From NCBI GenBank assembly GCA_029204225.1, contig CM055094.1, positions 64,290,785 through 64,354,784 on the forward strand: a DNA stretch of 64,000 bases, given 5' to 3'. The position numbers and the translations under genes are program-made. The notes beneath the pieces are model-generated. The model saw only the letters and a program-made list of their open reading frames with translations, searched no databases and had not been told where the DNA came from. Shown here piece by piece: positions 22,493 to 35,207 of this stretch. The first letter of the stretch is position 1; every line of letters begins with the position of its first letter. This DNA is from Diphasiastrum complanatum (taxonomy: Eukaryota; Streptophyta; Lycopodiopsida; Lycopodiales; Lycopodiaceae).

Positions 22493-25400
22493 CTCTCTCC
22501 TTTAAGCTCAAATGTGATAAGAGTGAAAAACAATAATTTGTAGCAATGTCTGGAGTGTCCAAAAGATGTTTCATGTCCATGCTACTCTGTACTTGACTCA
22601 CACTCAAGCACACCAACAAACCACCAGGTTTGACTCACAAAGTATCATGTAAACACAATGCTCATACAGAGAGTCTACCATACTCTCGACCAACTGACTC
22701 GTCCCCAATCCAACTTGAACACAAGTGGACCACATGAGCGTCATGGATCAAACTGAGGAAATCCCACTACCACCATGAGACTTACATCCTCCATCTAGCT
22801 AGGCTAACATCCTATCAGACACTTACAAGCACAAACTTGTAAAGCTGACATAAATGAGCTACTGAGGCTCAACTTGAGGAAATCTTACTGCCACCATAAG
22901 ATTGCACCCTCACCAGATAGACAACTAGTAGACAATGACAAGTCAATGAGCATAAAGTGACTACTTTGCTTCTGACGTAGCAAATGCACAACCACATACA
23001 ACTCCAACTCAGATCTAGACTCTCGTGACAAGGTAACATGCAAGCCCACACACACTCATGCAAACCAACACGAATGATAAAGCATCAAATAAATGACCAA
23101 GGCCTGCCCATAAGTGGTATCCCGTCGTACCAACACCTGTGCCACCTGTAGATCCGCTGCTACACCACTAGTCACCAAATCAGGTCCTCAACCATGGCTT
23201 GCACCTGTAACCAAGATGCCCTCATGTCCAAGCATATCACATAGATGTCCTCATACATCATCCAAGATCAACCATCTCGAACCAATGAGCGCTCCAAGCC
23301 TCATCCCTGATGTATCTCCCAAACAAAGCTATGCTCCAAGCCGCTTTGCCCTGACATCCTATCCAATAAGACCTAAAAGTTGATCCCCATCCACTTAATG
23401 AATGAATGTACACAAACCTCACCATAGACTATACTTAAGTAGCTCGCCCACCTCCCAGAGATACTGATGATGATCTGCCTATCCTACATCCCATGTAGGT
23501 TCAACTTTCCATGCTTGACGTTGCCAACTCTGATTTGACCAGTACATAGGCCTCCCACCAAGGAGCCTATCTCCTCACACATCCATCATATCATTCCAAA
23601 CCAAAACAAATGCAAACTAGATCCACTATCGTGATGAATATCTCATCCACGATCCATAGCATATCAAGTAGGATAGCTCCAGAACACTGTACCATGTACC
23701 ATCTGATCACCAAATATCCATTACCTACTGATAGCTCCCCAAGAATCTGTTCACCTGTAGTGCAACTAGACTCCAACTGGATCTAACCAAAACCTGCTTA
23801 CCAAAAGATGATAGATAGAAATAACATGTGATGCCAACTTGGAGACTACCATGCATATGACCATGCAGCTCACCTGATTACTCACCAAAGTATCAACTAT
23901 CACTCCTTGAGCAACCATCTCCATCCCTACTGGCTCACAACCATGGGCATGTTGGATCCACATCATCCCGTAATGCTCTACATGCCCTCAGGATATGTAC
24001 CACCTCCAGGTACACTCCATGCCACCTACCTCCAAGTAGGCATGACCCAGCCCTAGGTCATCACACATGATGCACCAGCTAAAGAACATCGTCCATACAT
24101 AAAATGACATATCATACCTGAGCAACTGTAGCATCTCCCTGAGTGCCACCCCAATGGACTCATCATCCACATACTATGCTCACCTAATATCTCCGATCCT
24201 GATCACCATCCTGCTAGACAAGACAAACTCCAAAGCATCACCTGCTCCACCTAGCTCCTAGCATCTGCTCGCTCTCCCTGGCTATGTGCCACCTGACACC
24301 ATGCCAACGCAAGCATATCTCTGAGTTGTCGCTCATGGGATCCCGAGACTACTGTCTCCCTGATCATACTGAGGTATAAAGTTATGGGTGACTTTCTCTA
24401 GGCTTAATTCTGATCTCACCACCTGAGAATCTGCACCATAGAAATTCCAAAACTTGTGCCAAGCCTAGACTCCTGCAAATACAACCAACTGCATGAAAGC
24501 TATAGATAGCTTATCCACACCCGTGATGGTAGATGCCTCCCCATCGATGCCATGTCCAAAACTGGCCCCTTGCTGTAATGCCAACCTGTACTCCCAAATG
24601 TGCACTCCGCTCAATAGAATGGTGACGAAAACTCCCCAAAATGCCTTTCTCCCTGCTCTATGATGTCGCTCTGTCCATTGGCTCTGAGCAGCCAGTTTCA
24701 GGGGTAATTCTGGTCCAAGAATGGCCAAAATAGGTGCCTTCTAGCCAAGGTTTTTTTCTTTCCAAAGGGTGACTTGCAATTTTGAACTGGTTCTTCGTTT
24801 CGAAGATTTTTAATGAAGAAGAGTCCATTCTAGACTTTGGCTCCCTTCATTGGAATTTCACATGAAGATTTTTAATGAAAAACCTTCAAAAATGGCCTTC
24901 AAATCTTCAAAGGCCCACTTCAAGACCATCCCATGGCTTGGCTTACATCCAACGACGTTGCTTCGTCCTCCAGCTTGCGATCTCCATCGTTGATTAACGT
25001 GGACCATAATTCGACGATTATGTACATTCCTGCATGCTGACTTCATCCCTTTCATGCACTGGACCCTTAGAAGCGCTATGAGATCATCTTGTTTAATGTG
25101 CGCGAGCTGAGCCACGAGCTTCTCCTCTCTCTCTTTGCTTTCTTTCTTCACCAACACCATAGCTAGGGTTTTGGCCGCCCTCCTTGGATATGATCCAGTT
25201 TCCTTGCCTCTCCACGACCGTCCATGACCACTAAAGATCGTCTTGGCAACATTAGGGCGCCCACTATCAGCACTTTATAGGTCTGAAATATGTCAACCAC
25301 AGCTAAAAAACACTGATTTTTCACTTATAAACCCTAGCCCTGTGCAAGAGAGAGATTTCTTGGGCATTTCACCACATTTTTCAGTGGTTCTTCTTGCAGC

Positions 25401-25923
25401 TTCCTACAGCATTGAGGTCACCCTACTTCCAGTGATCTTATCCAATTTATAGTTCTCCAATTGATGTGATATTGATTGCAAACAAGCTGATTTTCTCAAA
25501 AATCCGTCAATACCCCACAAAACCAGAAATTTTCCAAATTTTCTCTGTTTTCCATCCACTTTGACCCTGTAAATTGCCATGGCTCTCCATCACTGCTCTT
25601 TGCATTCTTATGCAAGCCCCGTTGCACCAAATGGCTGTCCACACAGTGAATGATGAAGCCACCATCGACGATTTCCCTGAAATCACTGAAACTGCAAGTT
25701 TCTCCGTGAATCCTCTCCGGAATCCACCTACGACGATTGTTCTGATCTTCCTCGAAGCTCCGATCGAAGGAACTTTGTTGTCTCCTGCCATCCGGACTGC
25801 CTATACCCTGTATGGAGTCCTCTCTCCTTAGACGCTTTGAGTGCTATTTCTCCTGGTGAAAGATGCTATCCCATAGCTCCACCGGATCGTGCATACTTGC
25901 GACACCCTGTAGCTCTGATACCA

Positions 25924-26392
25924 TGTTAAAATCCTATAAGGATCTAGTGCAGTATGCAGATCACATCACACAATCACCATAGTCACTCCTCACAAGCTCT
26001 CAAAGATGGCACAACAAAAGTTGCTAGATTACAAAGAAACACTATACATATAGAGTATTCACAAACTGCATGAAAAGGCAAGTGTCCTAAAATTGGCCTA
26101 CCACCTGTCAAACTAAGGTCGGGCCCAATATGGCCAAATTCGACCGACAAACTTGGGACATGCCCCAAGTATAGAAAGTACTGTAAATAACTCTGTACAG
26201 GCTAATTCTTCCTATGTGTGGCTACCCGACTAACCCAAGTAGCCATCTACGGGATCAATGCCCGATCAATATATCCTAACGGGTCACGTCCCAAACACAA
26301 CCATATACAGTAAACCAAATAAATTGTACACCAATTACATCATCACATTTAGAGCTTATACTAATGAATCAGATCAAAACTGATTTCTAACT
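25924..26392 (-). mobile_element. 5' LTR of LARD-like element
   Basis: Right-hand copy of the LTR, adjoining the primer site with no spacer. One base shorter than the left copy (GCCCC versus GCCCCC). Confidence 0.9.
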
Positions 26393-26488
26393 TTTTCTTG
26401 AATAGTTTTTTGGTGAATGAGGTTAGAATTGATATTTTCAGTCTAGAACAGAGGATGTATGGAATTCTGACTTTTCACGGAGTTGCAT

Positions 26489-26760
26489 ATATAGTACACA
26501 GACAGCAGCAGGTCGTACATCCACACATGTGAAGAGTTTTGGAGCTAATTCATGGAGTTCAAGCCAAGATAAACTAGGAATCAAGATATAGTACACAGGC
26601 AGCAGCAAGCCATACATCCACACATGTGAAGAGTTTTTGGAGCTAATTCAAGGAGTTCAAGCCAAGATAAACAGGCAGCAGCAGGTCGTACATCCACACG
26701 TGTGAAGAGTTTTGGAGCTAATTCATGGAGTTGAAGCCAAGATAAACTAGGAATCAATGG
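26489..26760. repeat. Three-copy ~97-bp tandem repeat
   Basis: Units start at 26489 and 26586 (period 97). A third begins at about 26671 after a ~21-bp deletion. Each contains GGCAGCAGCA, CATCCACAC(A/G)TGTGAAGAG and AGCCAAGATAAAC. The array lies in LTR-related sequence just right of the LARD-like element. Confidence 0.9.
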
Positions 26761-27729
26761 ATTGAATAGTAATCTAGCTTATAGATCTTGTTTGGATCTT
26801 AAGTAGGTGGTTTCTCCATCATTTCTAGGATCAAATGGGTTTATTTTGTTGTATTTTTCACAATACCAATACTTAAACCTATCGTATAAAACGTAGGTAA
26901 TGCACCATTTTCGTAACCCTTGAGCATATCCACTCTTTCCAAGAGTCCGCCAGCTATCGCTCTATTTCATACATTTTAATTACTAATCGTGTCTTAAAAG
27001 TAAATCAATACATGTGTGTGCTTATACTTGGCCAAGAACTTTACCCTAGCACTTGTAATAGGATTAGAGAAAATCCATGTCATTCCAATCCCTACGAGTG
27101 TGGCGATCTCTTGCACAACTCCATGTGCATTAAGAGCGTCTAGGTTATTAATACTTGTTTCATTGGTATTTACCTATTTAAATAGGTAAAAACTGAAGAA
27201 CAATTATACTTGTTGTCTTATTTAGTGAGGTATGATTAAAAAATGAAAATTAGATTGGTCATTTACTATTTTTAGATGTAGGTAAGGTAGGAACATTTTT
27301 CTACTCTCTATCATCATCTTACAATGTCCATTTGTTTAGATACGACCATTCAAAATAAATTAATGCCATTAGTAGCTTCTTAACATGCCAACTCTTTTAG
27401 TGAGAAATGCGGTAAATTCGTCATTTGCATAAAAGCAACCGAGATATGTAGGAATCACCAACCTGAATGGTAGTTGCAAGTGAATCTTGTGAAGATGTCA
27501 TGTTTTCTTGTGAATGTCTTAAACAAAAAATGATCTATGCCGAATCTGGGTCTATTCTTATAGATGTGAGTATTCACAAGCCCAAAAGAAAGTGTTATCA
27601 TCACACTACAAGTTTCTCCAAATCCTACTCATATAAGCTTTTACGATGTATTGTAAAGTATAGTATTTCATTTCTCATATTGACTTAAATCTAAAGAGTG
27701 ATAGTCTATTACATACCTTGCTTGCTACT

Positions 27730-28180
27730 TTTTGGAATGCTTGTAGACCATTGTTGTCCAGCAACGATGGACTCCAAGCCATTACGTGCTACTAACATAC
27801 CGAAGAAGTAATCAAGCTAGTGATGAAAAACAACGCATTTAGAGATGGACTATCATCGTTGTCCACTCCCAAATTCATAGAAAAACATGTTATATTGCAT
27901 ACAAAGGGTTGCTTACATGAATTCAAAGCAAATTTATACATAGGTAGGTGCTCTACCATTAATGTCCAACGATGGGCAGATTCACATGCCATAAACAAAT
28001 TATCACAAGGCATACAATCCACTCCTCCACAACGATGGATAGAGGTCGATCACTACTATCAATGATTACATATCCAATATGGCTAGTGCTGGGCAGATTG
28101 TAATAGAGCTCAATGTAATACATAGCTTTTCACATAAAAACCATCAAAGTGGATATAAAAGAGATGGTAGATGGCTGAGC
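27730..28180. repeat. Second cluster of CCAACGATGG-type motifs
   Basis: CAACGATGG occurs near 27762, 27971 and 28030, with ATCATCGTTG at 27851 and CCAACGTTG near 28180. These are the inverse of the CCATCGTTG/CCATCGCTG motifs in the first 300 bp. No gene is seen here. Confidence 0.3.
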
Positions 28181-28673
28181 TCCAACGTTGAAGGCTGTGA
28201 GCATTGATTCATAAGCAAAATGTGACAATGTGCTATCATCATAGTTCATTTCATATGCATATAAGATCATGTAGAATATCTCTTACCAGTTGTATGTCGG
28301 GTTGTTGTTCAATTGTTTGTAGATGGGCGCTATGTTTCCAATCATGTTTTTCCAAAGAGGAGAGGGAGAAAGGAGAGAAGAAGAAGAGTGGTGAAGAATT
28401 GAGGGAGTATACCACTCTTTTTATAGGTGAAGGCTTATGAAAGTATTAAGGCTAAGTGGTAACATCCACTTGATAACTTGTAGAGAGGATAAACATTTTT
28501 GGCCGTACGATGATGTTTGGATGATCTTGGCCATCAAAATTGCCTTAAGCGAAAGTGGAGGTCTTTTTTTTAAAATTAGGAAGTGCCCACCATATGTTTT
28601 AAACAAAATGGGGTCATATACCCAGCATTTCTATTATTCTGAATGTAATAAACCATAGCTAGATACCATCCAT

Positions 28674-28836
<163 letters not shown>

Positions 28837-28859
28837 TTCTTTTACAAAGTAATATAAAA

Positions 28860-31420
28860 ACAACATATCAAAAATTTATAGCACATTTAACTTACAAATA
28901 TTATTGAGTAGTGTACTTAACATAGTTTGGAGTTAAGATGGCCATATTTTCTATAATGTCATGAGGTTGAGATTTTTCAAAAAGTAGATGAGTTGTCCAA
29001 ATTAGAAAATACATTACCTTAAAGTACTTTCTTGTTTGTAGCCTTGTAGATAGGGCCATTTGGACTTGACAAAAAAGAGAGATTGCAATAATGTTGTAGG
29101 CAACACAATTGTGCTCTCCAAAAAGAATGGTTTTGATGAGTGTTGTCACACAATGTGCACAAAAGTGTGCATTTGAAGCACTTATTCAAAAAATCATATC
29201 TCATAAACTATGATGAATCACATCGAATCCTTTCACATGTGTGTTCTTCATATATACATTTACTGATTAAAAATTGAGACCTTCATTTTGAGCAACTTAT
29301 GTATAGGATATGATGTGTCAAACATGTGGGGGTACTGATGAAACTTCAATATTTTCATATATGGGACTACTTTATTGTGAATTTTACATTCAATTTTTTG
29401 GCTGTATACTTTTTAGAATCCTATATGATTATAAAAACATGCCTATAAAAAAAAAATCAAAGTAGGTCTATAGAGATAGATACGTGCATCCAAAGTTGCC
29501 CATTTGGAAGTATCATATTTGAGTGTATAACACCATGATTTTAATAATATGTTTTTTGGGATGTTTATCTTAAAAAGAATTATATGACATCAAAACATGT
29601 CTCTTGAATTTTTTTCAATTTGGAGTTATGTAGAAATTATATATATGTGTGCATCTAAAGTTACCCATGTCAAGTGCTGAAAAATGTTGAAAATTATTGA
29701 AAGGTGGTAGAAAGTTGCAGCTCTTTTGGAGTTGCTTTTTACAACTCTTTCTTTGGCTATCTACTTTCAAAAATCATTTATGACCATAGAAACATGTCTA
29801 TAAAAAAAATTTAAATTTGGAGTCCTATAGAGAAATATATGTGCACGTAAAGTTACGCATGTAAAGTGCTGAAAATTAAAGTTTTTTGGAGGTAAATTGC
29901 CATCAATTGAGAGAAAAAATTTTAAAGTCTTACAATAACACAATGAAAAGTTGAGTCTAGTTCCACATACTAGAATGGATTGGAATTTCAATCATTTGAT
30001 GGCATGTTATGTCTCGTCAAGTGACCCAAGATTTTATGTGCATTTTTGTGCGCACGCGCATAGAAGTGTGCTAAAAACAACTCCAGTATTAAATTTTTTG
30101 TTTTAAGTAGTGAAAAAGTCAATTTCTTTCCATTTATGATTCAAGTAGTTTATTGCAAAGTTAACTCCACGAGCTCACTTTTTAATTATCAGAAGTTTTT
30201 AATTCAAAGAGAAGCTATCAATAATTATTGTCAAGTGGGGCAAAAAAAATGAGGCCTTTTTTGTTCTCGAGGCTACAAACTTCTCTAACGTTTCTAGGAA
30301 ACTTTCATAGGAAAAATCAAAAATTTGGAAAGTGTAATTAAATTATTTGACTAAAATGTGAGAAAACATATTAAGCATTTTTTCATTGTTTTGAATAGAA
30401 CATTTCCAATTACCTTTTTCTATTAAATTTTTTGAAGATATAAGGGCAAATGCTTTTGAGTTGATTCCTTGTAGTTATAGAATTCAAGATTTGATATGTT
30501 ACTAAAGGTAAAAATATGTTACTAAAGGTAAAAAACATTATTAAAGATCTAATGTGGTAAAAAAAAAAGATTACAAAATTTCAATAAATTTGCCCAATGC
30601 ACTAGATTTAAATTAAAAAATAAAACCATATCTCACAGATCTATTCTCAATTATTCATGTCGAGTAGCATCTTGTCTTTAGGTATCACGATATAAAAAAT
30701 ATGTTTTAAAAAGATTTAATATAGATGCTTGTCTCTATGCCCTCTCCTAAGATTGGAAAATCACCTAATAAAGTGAAGTACATAAACATGATGCAATGCT
30801 ATCATTACCTGTTTTTTGGCATGTAGCATGAGTAATGTTATATGATTACAATCTTGATAAAGTAATCGCAACCAAGTCATAATTTCTAGAAAAATTCAAA
30901 TACAAAGAATATTCAAAGAGTATTGGCTTGAACCATTTATTATAGCGAAATATGTGAATTTTTCATAGGGTCTTATGTATATCTTAAAGAGCAAAAATAT
31001 CTCATGTTAGTTAAAAAAAACACATGTTTATTCATGATCAAACAATTATAACCTGAGAGCCTCAATGAAAATAATTGAAATCTATGAAACTATCCATAAG
31101 TATAAAGTTTTTTTACTTTTGGTCAAATATCCAAATATGCAGTTTACAAACTACAAACTATCATTCAAAGGTCACTTACAACTGAAATTGTCACATTGTG
31201 AACAATCATAATAAGGTCACTTACAACAAAATTTACATTAGTACTTATGGAGAGTTTTCCCCTTGGGATGGTTACATGACAATTGGAGTAAAATCATTGC
31301 CAACATTAAGAACATTAAGCATGTCACAGCTAAAGTTTTCGCTAATAGAATATTGTTGCAAGCCCTTCCTCTGACTTAGATGCAAATCCAAAGTGTGACT
31401 GACAAAAGCTATGATAAATA
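28860..31420. other. AT-rich stretch with a three-fold imperfect repeat
   Basis: No coding domain is visible. Between about 29400 and 29880 three diverged units of ~180 bp recur. Each contains AAAACATG(C/T)CT, a T- or A-rich run, TATAGAGA-like sequence and AAGTTRCCCAT, followed in the last two by AAGTGCTGAAAA. This suggests an old tandem array. Confidence 0.5.
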
Positions 31421-31439
31421 TGGCCATAGTGTAGAACAT

Positions 31440-31795
31440 ATAGGATTTGACATAATCATCGACTTGGATACACGGTACTCCAATGCTCGATATTATTTGT
31501 TACAACTCATTATTCCGAACTAGGCCATAAATGTAATTAATAACCTTGTGAGGACCTAGTTTTTTGGGCCTTGGTGGGACATCATCTTATGTATAGATGT
31601 GATAGATTTAGATTAGAGAATAAGTGTGAGGGATTTGGCACCCTACGTGTCTACCTAGTGATCACATTGTTATTTCATTAATAGATAGCAACAAAGGTGA
31701 CTTTTAGGCCATTTGCGAGAGCTAATTGCTTTGCATTTGCTTGGAAATAGGGTTTGAAGGTGGGTGAGAAAAGGTCCCTACAATTTTGGCATCAT
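31440..31795 (+). mobile_element. Gypsy (Athila/Tat-like) LTR end
   Basis: The region is partly repeated at 5120-5250. It ends ...GGTCCCTACA, followed by TTGGCATCATTGCTAGGGA (31796-31814), which resembles the primer site used by plant Athila/Tat gypsy elements. No gag-pol follows. Lineage is inferred from the primer motif only. Confidence 0.45.
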
Positions 31796-32606
31796 TGCTA
31801 GGGATTAATGCCATATTTTTGGTTTGTTGGCATGCTTATGATGTTTGGATGAATGTTAGCTTGAATTTAGGCATCTTGGTTTTGCCATAGTAGTGTAAGG
31901 TTGCATTTTTGGTGGATTTAGGGTTAGATTTTGATTATTTGAGCTATTTTGATTGGAATTCTTGCTTGTAGTCACTTTTGATTGATGAGTAGGGAAGGGA
32001 ATACAATACTGTAGTACTAAGATCCACTTGGAAACCAAAAAATATAAAAAATCACTCACTTATTCTACAATTTGGAGAAGAAAGAGAGCAAACTCTTTAT
32101 TAGCCACTGATAACTTTATGTTCATCTGGAACCAACCTTTGCTACTTGCAAGACGGACCACCTTGGAATAGTAAAGCTCCAGTTTGAAGAGAGAAGGTTG
32201 CTTCCTAGCCATTTCTTAGAAAAAAATCAAGAAACTCTTGTGAAAAATTCATAAAAAAAAGAAGAAGCAATGCACTCTTAATTGGCCAATCAACTCTCGC
32301 CCCCCTCTAGTATACCAAATTTTGGTATTTTTAGGATTAGGCGAGAGTTCTTATCCAGTTCTAGAAGCCAGGCGATAGTTACTAATAAAAATAAAGTATA
32401 TAAAACTTTCAATTTTTTGCAACCTATTGAAGCTTTCTCTGACCTAGAAAAGCTCTCAAAAATTTAGGTGAATGTTAGTTCCCAAGATAGAAGTCCAATG
32501 AATGTTCTAATTGATTCTAATTATTTTTTGTGAAGATAACACACCTCTTTCAACAAAAACATCAGTATCTCTCTATGAACCTTCAACCAGTCTTTGCCAG
32601 TCCAAT

Positions 32607-32971
32607 GTTTGCATGCCTTGCATGTGACTTCCCTAGATGACTTGGACATATGTAGAACATTTATATTGACTTGCATGTTGCATGCATGCACTCTAACTAA
32701 TTTTGCATGTCATCTAGTTTTATGCATGTCATCAAATCTAGATCTACCTAACTCAAACTCGCCCTAATCTACAAGGTCATGTGCTCAATTCACATACCTT
32801 AGATATATACAATGGAAAAAAGTGAAATATGACCATCTAGACATTGCGCATGTCATGTAGCTCGAGTTTGTACATGCTAGAGAATGATATTTACAAGTTC
32901 TAAATGCACAAGCAAGATGATTTTTCTCATCAACCCCAATAGACAAGTTGGATGGCTTTTTATTCTTCACA
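32607..32971 (-). mobile_element. Truncated 3' LTR, family Z, inverse copy
   Basis: Inverse repeat of the first ~370 bp of the LTR at 21024, about 11 kb away. On the minus strand it starts TGTGAAGAATAAAAAGCC directly after ACTTTTTAGGAG, a purine-rich tract. That placement suits a 3' LTR whose distal part was lost. Confidence 0.8.
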
Positions 32972-32999
32972 CTCCTAAAAAGTTATCAGCTTGGCTTGA

Positions 33000-33862
33000 T
33001 CACTTGAACTTGAAATCCTCCAAGGTTGGTCGAATTGTTGATGAAGAAACTCTTTGTGTGTGGATTCTTTGCTTTGAATTTGAATTGAGGATAATCAAAG
33101 AATCCATCATAGCAACACCCTTACCATAACCATGATAAGATCTCTTTGACAGGAAATCTTTTCCAAATGCCTTTGAAAAATATTCCACCAATTTGCTACT
33201 ATGCCAATGTGCCTCCTCCATGCTTGATATCGATCCTGGGTTTGCAAAGTCCACATGCATGAAGTTGGCTGCACAAAAATCTGAAAAATCCGAGGCCTCC
33301 AAGCCTCATATTACTACAAAGATCATATAGATCAAGATTATCCCTTGAGCAATATTCAAGATTAAGCATACTAGCTTCATTAGTCCAATCACTACAAACT
33401 CTATCCACAAAGGATCTAATCTTGAAACCATACTCTAACTTGATCAAATTGAGGCTAAATACTTTCTTAAGGATGTGAGTGTCCTCATTGGATGTTTCAC
33501 TTACTCTCAAAAGAAGTTCACAATATGCCTCAAAACATGAAAAAACTCCTTTTTTCAAACTATGAGTACTAAACTCATACTTGCTCTTACTCAATTTAAG
33601 AGCATACAAATGATGATACAATATCTTGCTTTCTAGATGTTTTGGAAACATAATCAAGTCACCAAATTAATTCCAAACTAAAGACTTCATTCAAAACTAG
33701 AATAGTCTTACTTGATCTTTGAGATAAGCGAATCTCAACTAAGCAAGATACGTCATCAATCAAAGAAAGAGAACCATAGGTGAGTAAAATAGAATGAATA
33801 CCATCTTCACTTATCCTTTCTTTTCCATGAAATAAGAACCTCAAGGACTCGTCCTTGTACAA
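33000..33862 (-). pseudogene. Unknown internal frames of family Z element
   Basis: Three minus-strand frames (33659-33862, 33199-33657, 33000-33302) follow each other towards the 3' LTR. They encode stretches such as RFLFHGKERISEDGIHSILL, YEFSTHSLKKGVFSCFEAYC, LEYGFKIRSFVDRVCSDW and KDFLSKRSYHGYGKGVAMMD. I recognise no gag, protease, RT, RNase H or integrase motif. Position just upstream of a polypurine-like tract and 3' LTR suggests an element-borne extra ORF or captured sequence, broken by frameshifts. Confidence 0.35.
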
Positions 33863-34119
33863 TGGTTTTAGAATGCCGTAGATCTTGGCTATGGGGAGCC
33901 CCTTCCTCCTCCTAATCTATTCATTCAAACCTTGATATGTTGTATGAAAAAAGTTTTGATGTTGCATAGTTTTATAACTAGAACTGATTGTGCTACCTGT
34001 AATGTCATTGGGTCTGAGGATAAAGTGCACTTCAACACCTGCCATGATTTGTGACGTGTTTTGTGATGCGAAGTGTGCTTAGATAAGCTAGAGAAATTCT
34101 AGGAGCTAAACATAACATG

Positions 34120-34607
34120 TTTTACATTGTTTTTGGATCTTGAGATCTTGACCCCATATTAGGGTGGATCCAATGGCCTATTAGGTTAGATGTTAGGGTT
34201 AGATTATGATAAGTACAGAGATGCCCTAAAACGTTCATATCCAAGCTTGAAATGTATAAATGTATGATGGGATCTCCATCCAAATATGAAGAAAAATCGA
34301 GTTTTTCCACTTCTATCAACATTGTCTTTGGGTGGCGAGTTATAGCTATTGGATGTGAGTGATTTTATGCATTAATTACATGATTTGGAAGGTACTGAAG
34401 TTGATTACAGGTCTGAAAATCTTGCTACACTTTACTTTAGTGTATTTGATCAAATCTATGTGTCTATTGTGGAGTTAAATGCCAAATTAGCTAGTTTTGG
34501 TAACTAGTCTTGATTCTAGCTCATAGTTTGGATCTAGATCTTTGATTTGTGCATCCTCCATCAATTTTAGGATTGATTGGGATTGAATTTGCTGTAAAAT
34601 TTTTTCA
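34120..34607 (+). mobile_element. LTR-like repeat with primer site
   Basis: Ends TTTTTTCA at 34607, immediately followed by TGGTATCAGAGC at 34608-34619. The start is not defined. Its last ~100 bp (CTCCATCAATTTTAGGAT) are weakly similar to 26790-26876. The following 500 bp contain no recognisable gag. Confidence 0.55.
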
Positions 34608-34619
34608 TGGTATCAGAGC
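34608..34619 (+). promoter_or_regulatory. Primer-binding site (tRNA-iMet type)
   Basis: Exact TGGTATCAGAGC next to an LTR-like CA terminus. Confidence 0.85.
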
Positions 34620-35207
34620 CTAATCAAAAGTGAGCTTTAGATTTTATTTTCTCAAGCTTAGATCCTAGATTTGAGTAGTGTTGGCTTTGTCCTTGCTACT
34701 AGTTGCTAATCTAGTGATTGTACCTCCAAATTTGGTTTCATTTGAGTGAGAATAGATCAAAGGGAGCTTGTTTTGATGAGTTATAGCTGCAGGAACCGAG
34801 ATTGAGCCATTTCCATTAAACCAAACCAAATTAGAAAGTTCTTATGAGTTGAATCTTGGAGTATATGTCTCCTGGTAGAGATTTTCATAAGAATTTGAAT
34901 GCCACCACTCTTTAGGAATTTGGATCAGCCATTTGAGAGCCTAATTAGGTCATTCTTAGGCTTCGTAAGGTCATAAAATACAGCTTTTAGGTTCAGATGA
35001 AGTGTTTTGATGTTTTCTTCATCAAGAAATGCAAAACTAGTGAATATTGTGTTTCATTTTGCCTCGTTTTTGGATAGTTTGTGATTAAATATGTCAATGT
35101 AATGCAACCTAAATTTAGAAGGCTTTGTGAGACATTTGTGTGCTATAAAGTGCTTTTGGTTCAGTATAGGTGGATTGATCTTTGCCAACTCAGTTGAAGC
35201 TGTTTTT

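Larger units (their letters stand above)
22018..26397 (-). mobile_element. LARD-like non-autonomous LTR retrotransposon
   Basis: This 4,370-bp element (22023-26392) is bounded by near-identical 470-bp LTRs and by a perfect 5-bp duplication TTTTC (22018-22022 and 26393-26397). The primer site complement GCTCTGATACCA (25912-25923) abuts the right LTR, so it lies on the minus strand. A purine tract (complement of CTCTCTCCTTT, 22493-22503) lies inside the left LTR. The 3.4-kb interior contains no frame with gag, protease, integrase or RT motifs. It is moderately GC-rich compared with its surroundings and shows no clear coding region; short open frames (24858-25160 and 25507-25791, minus) match nothing I recognise. 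It must have been mobilised by proteins of another element. It sits inside the family Z element. Confidence 0.88.

Noticed and set aside
24858-25160. 100-codon minus-strand frame in the LARD interior considered as a gene
   Set aside because: No recognisable domain, no companion frames, and length compatible with chance; mentioned only within the element.
22500-25900. LARD interior considered as a captured host gene with exons
   Set aside because: No consistent exon-intron pattern or protein motif could be read on either strand.
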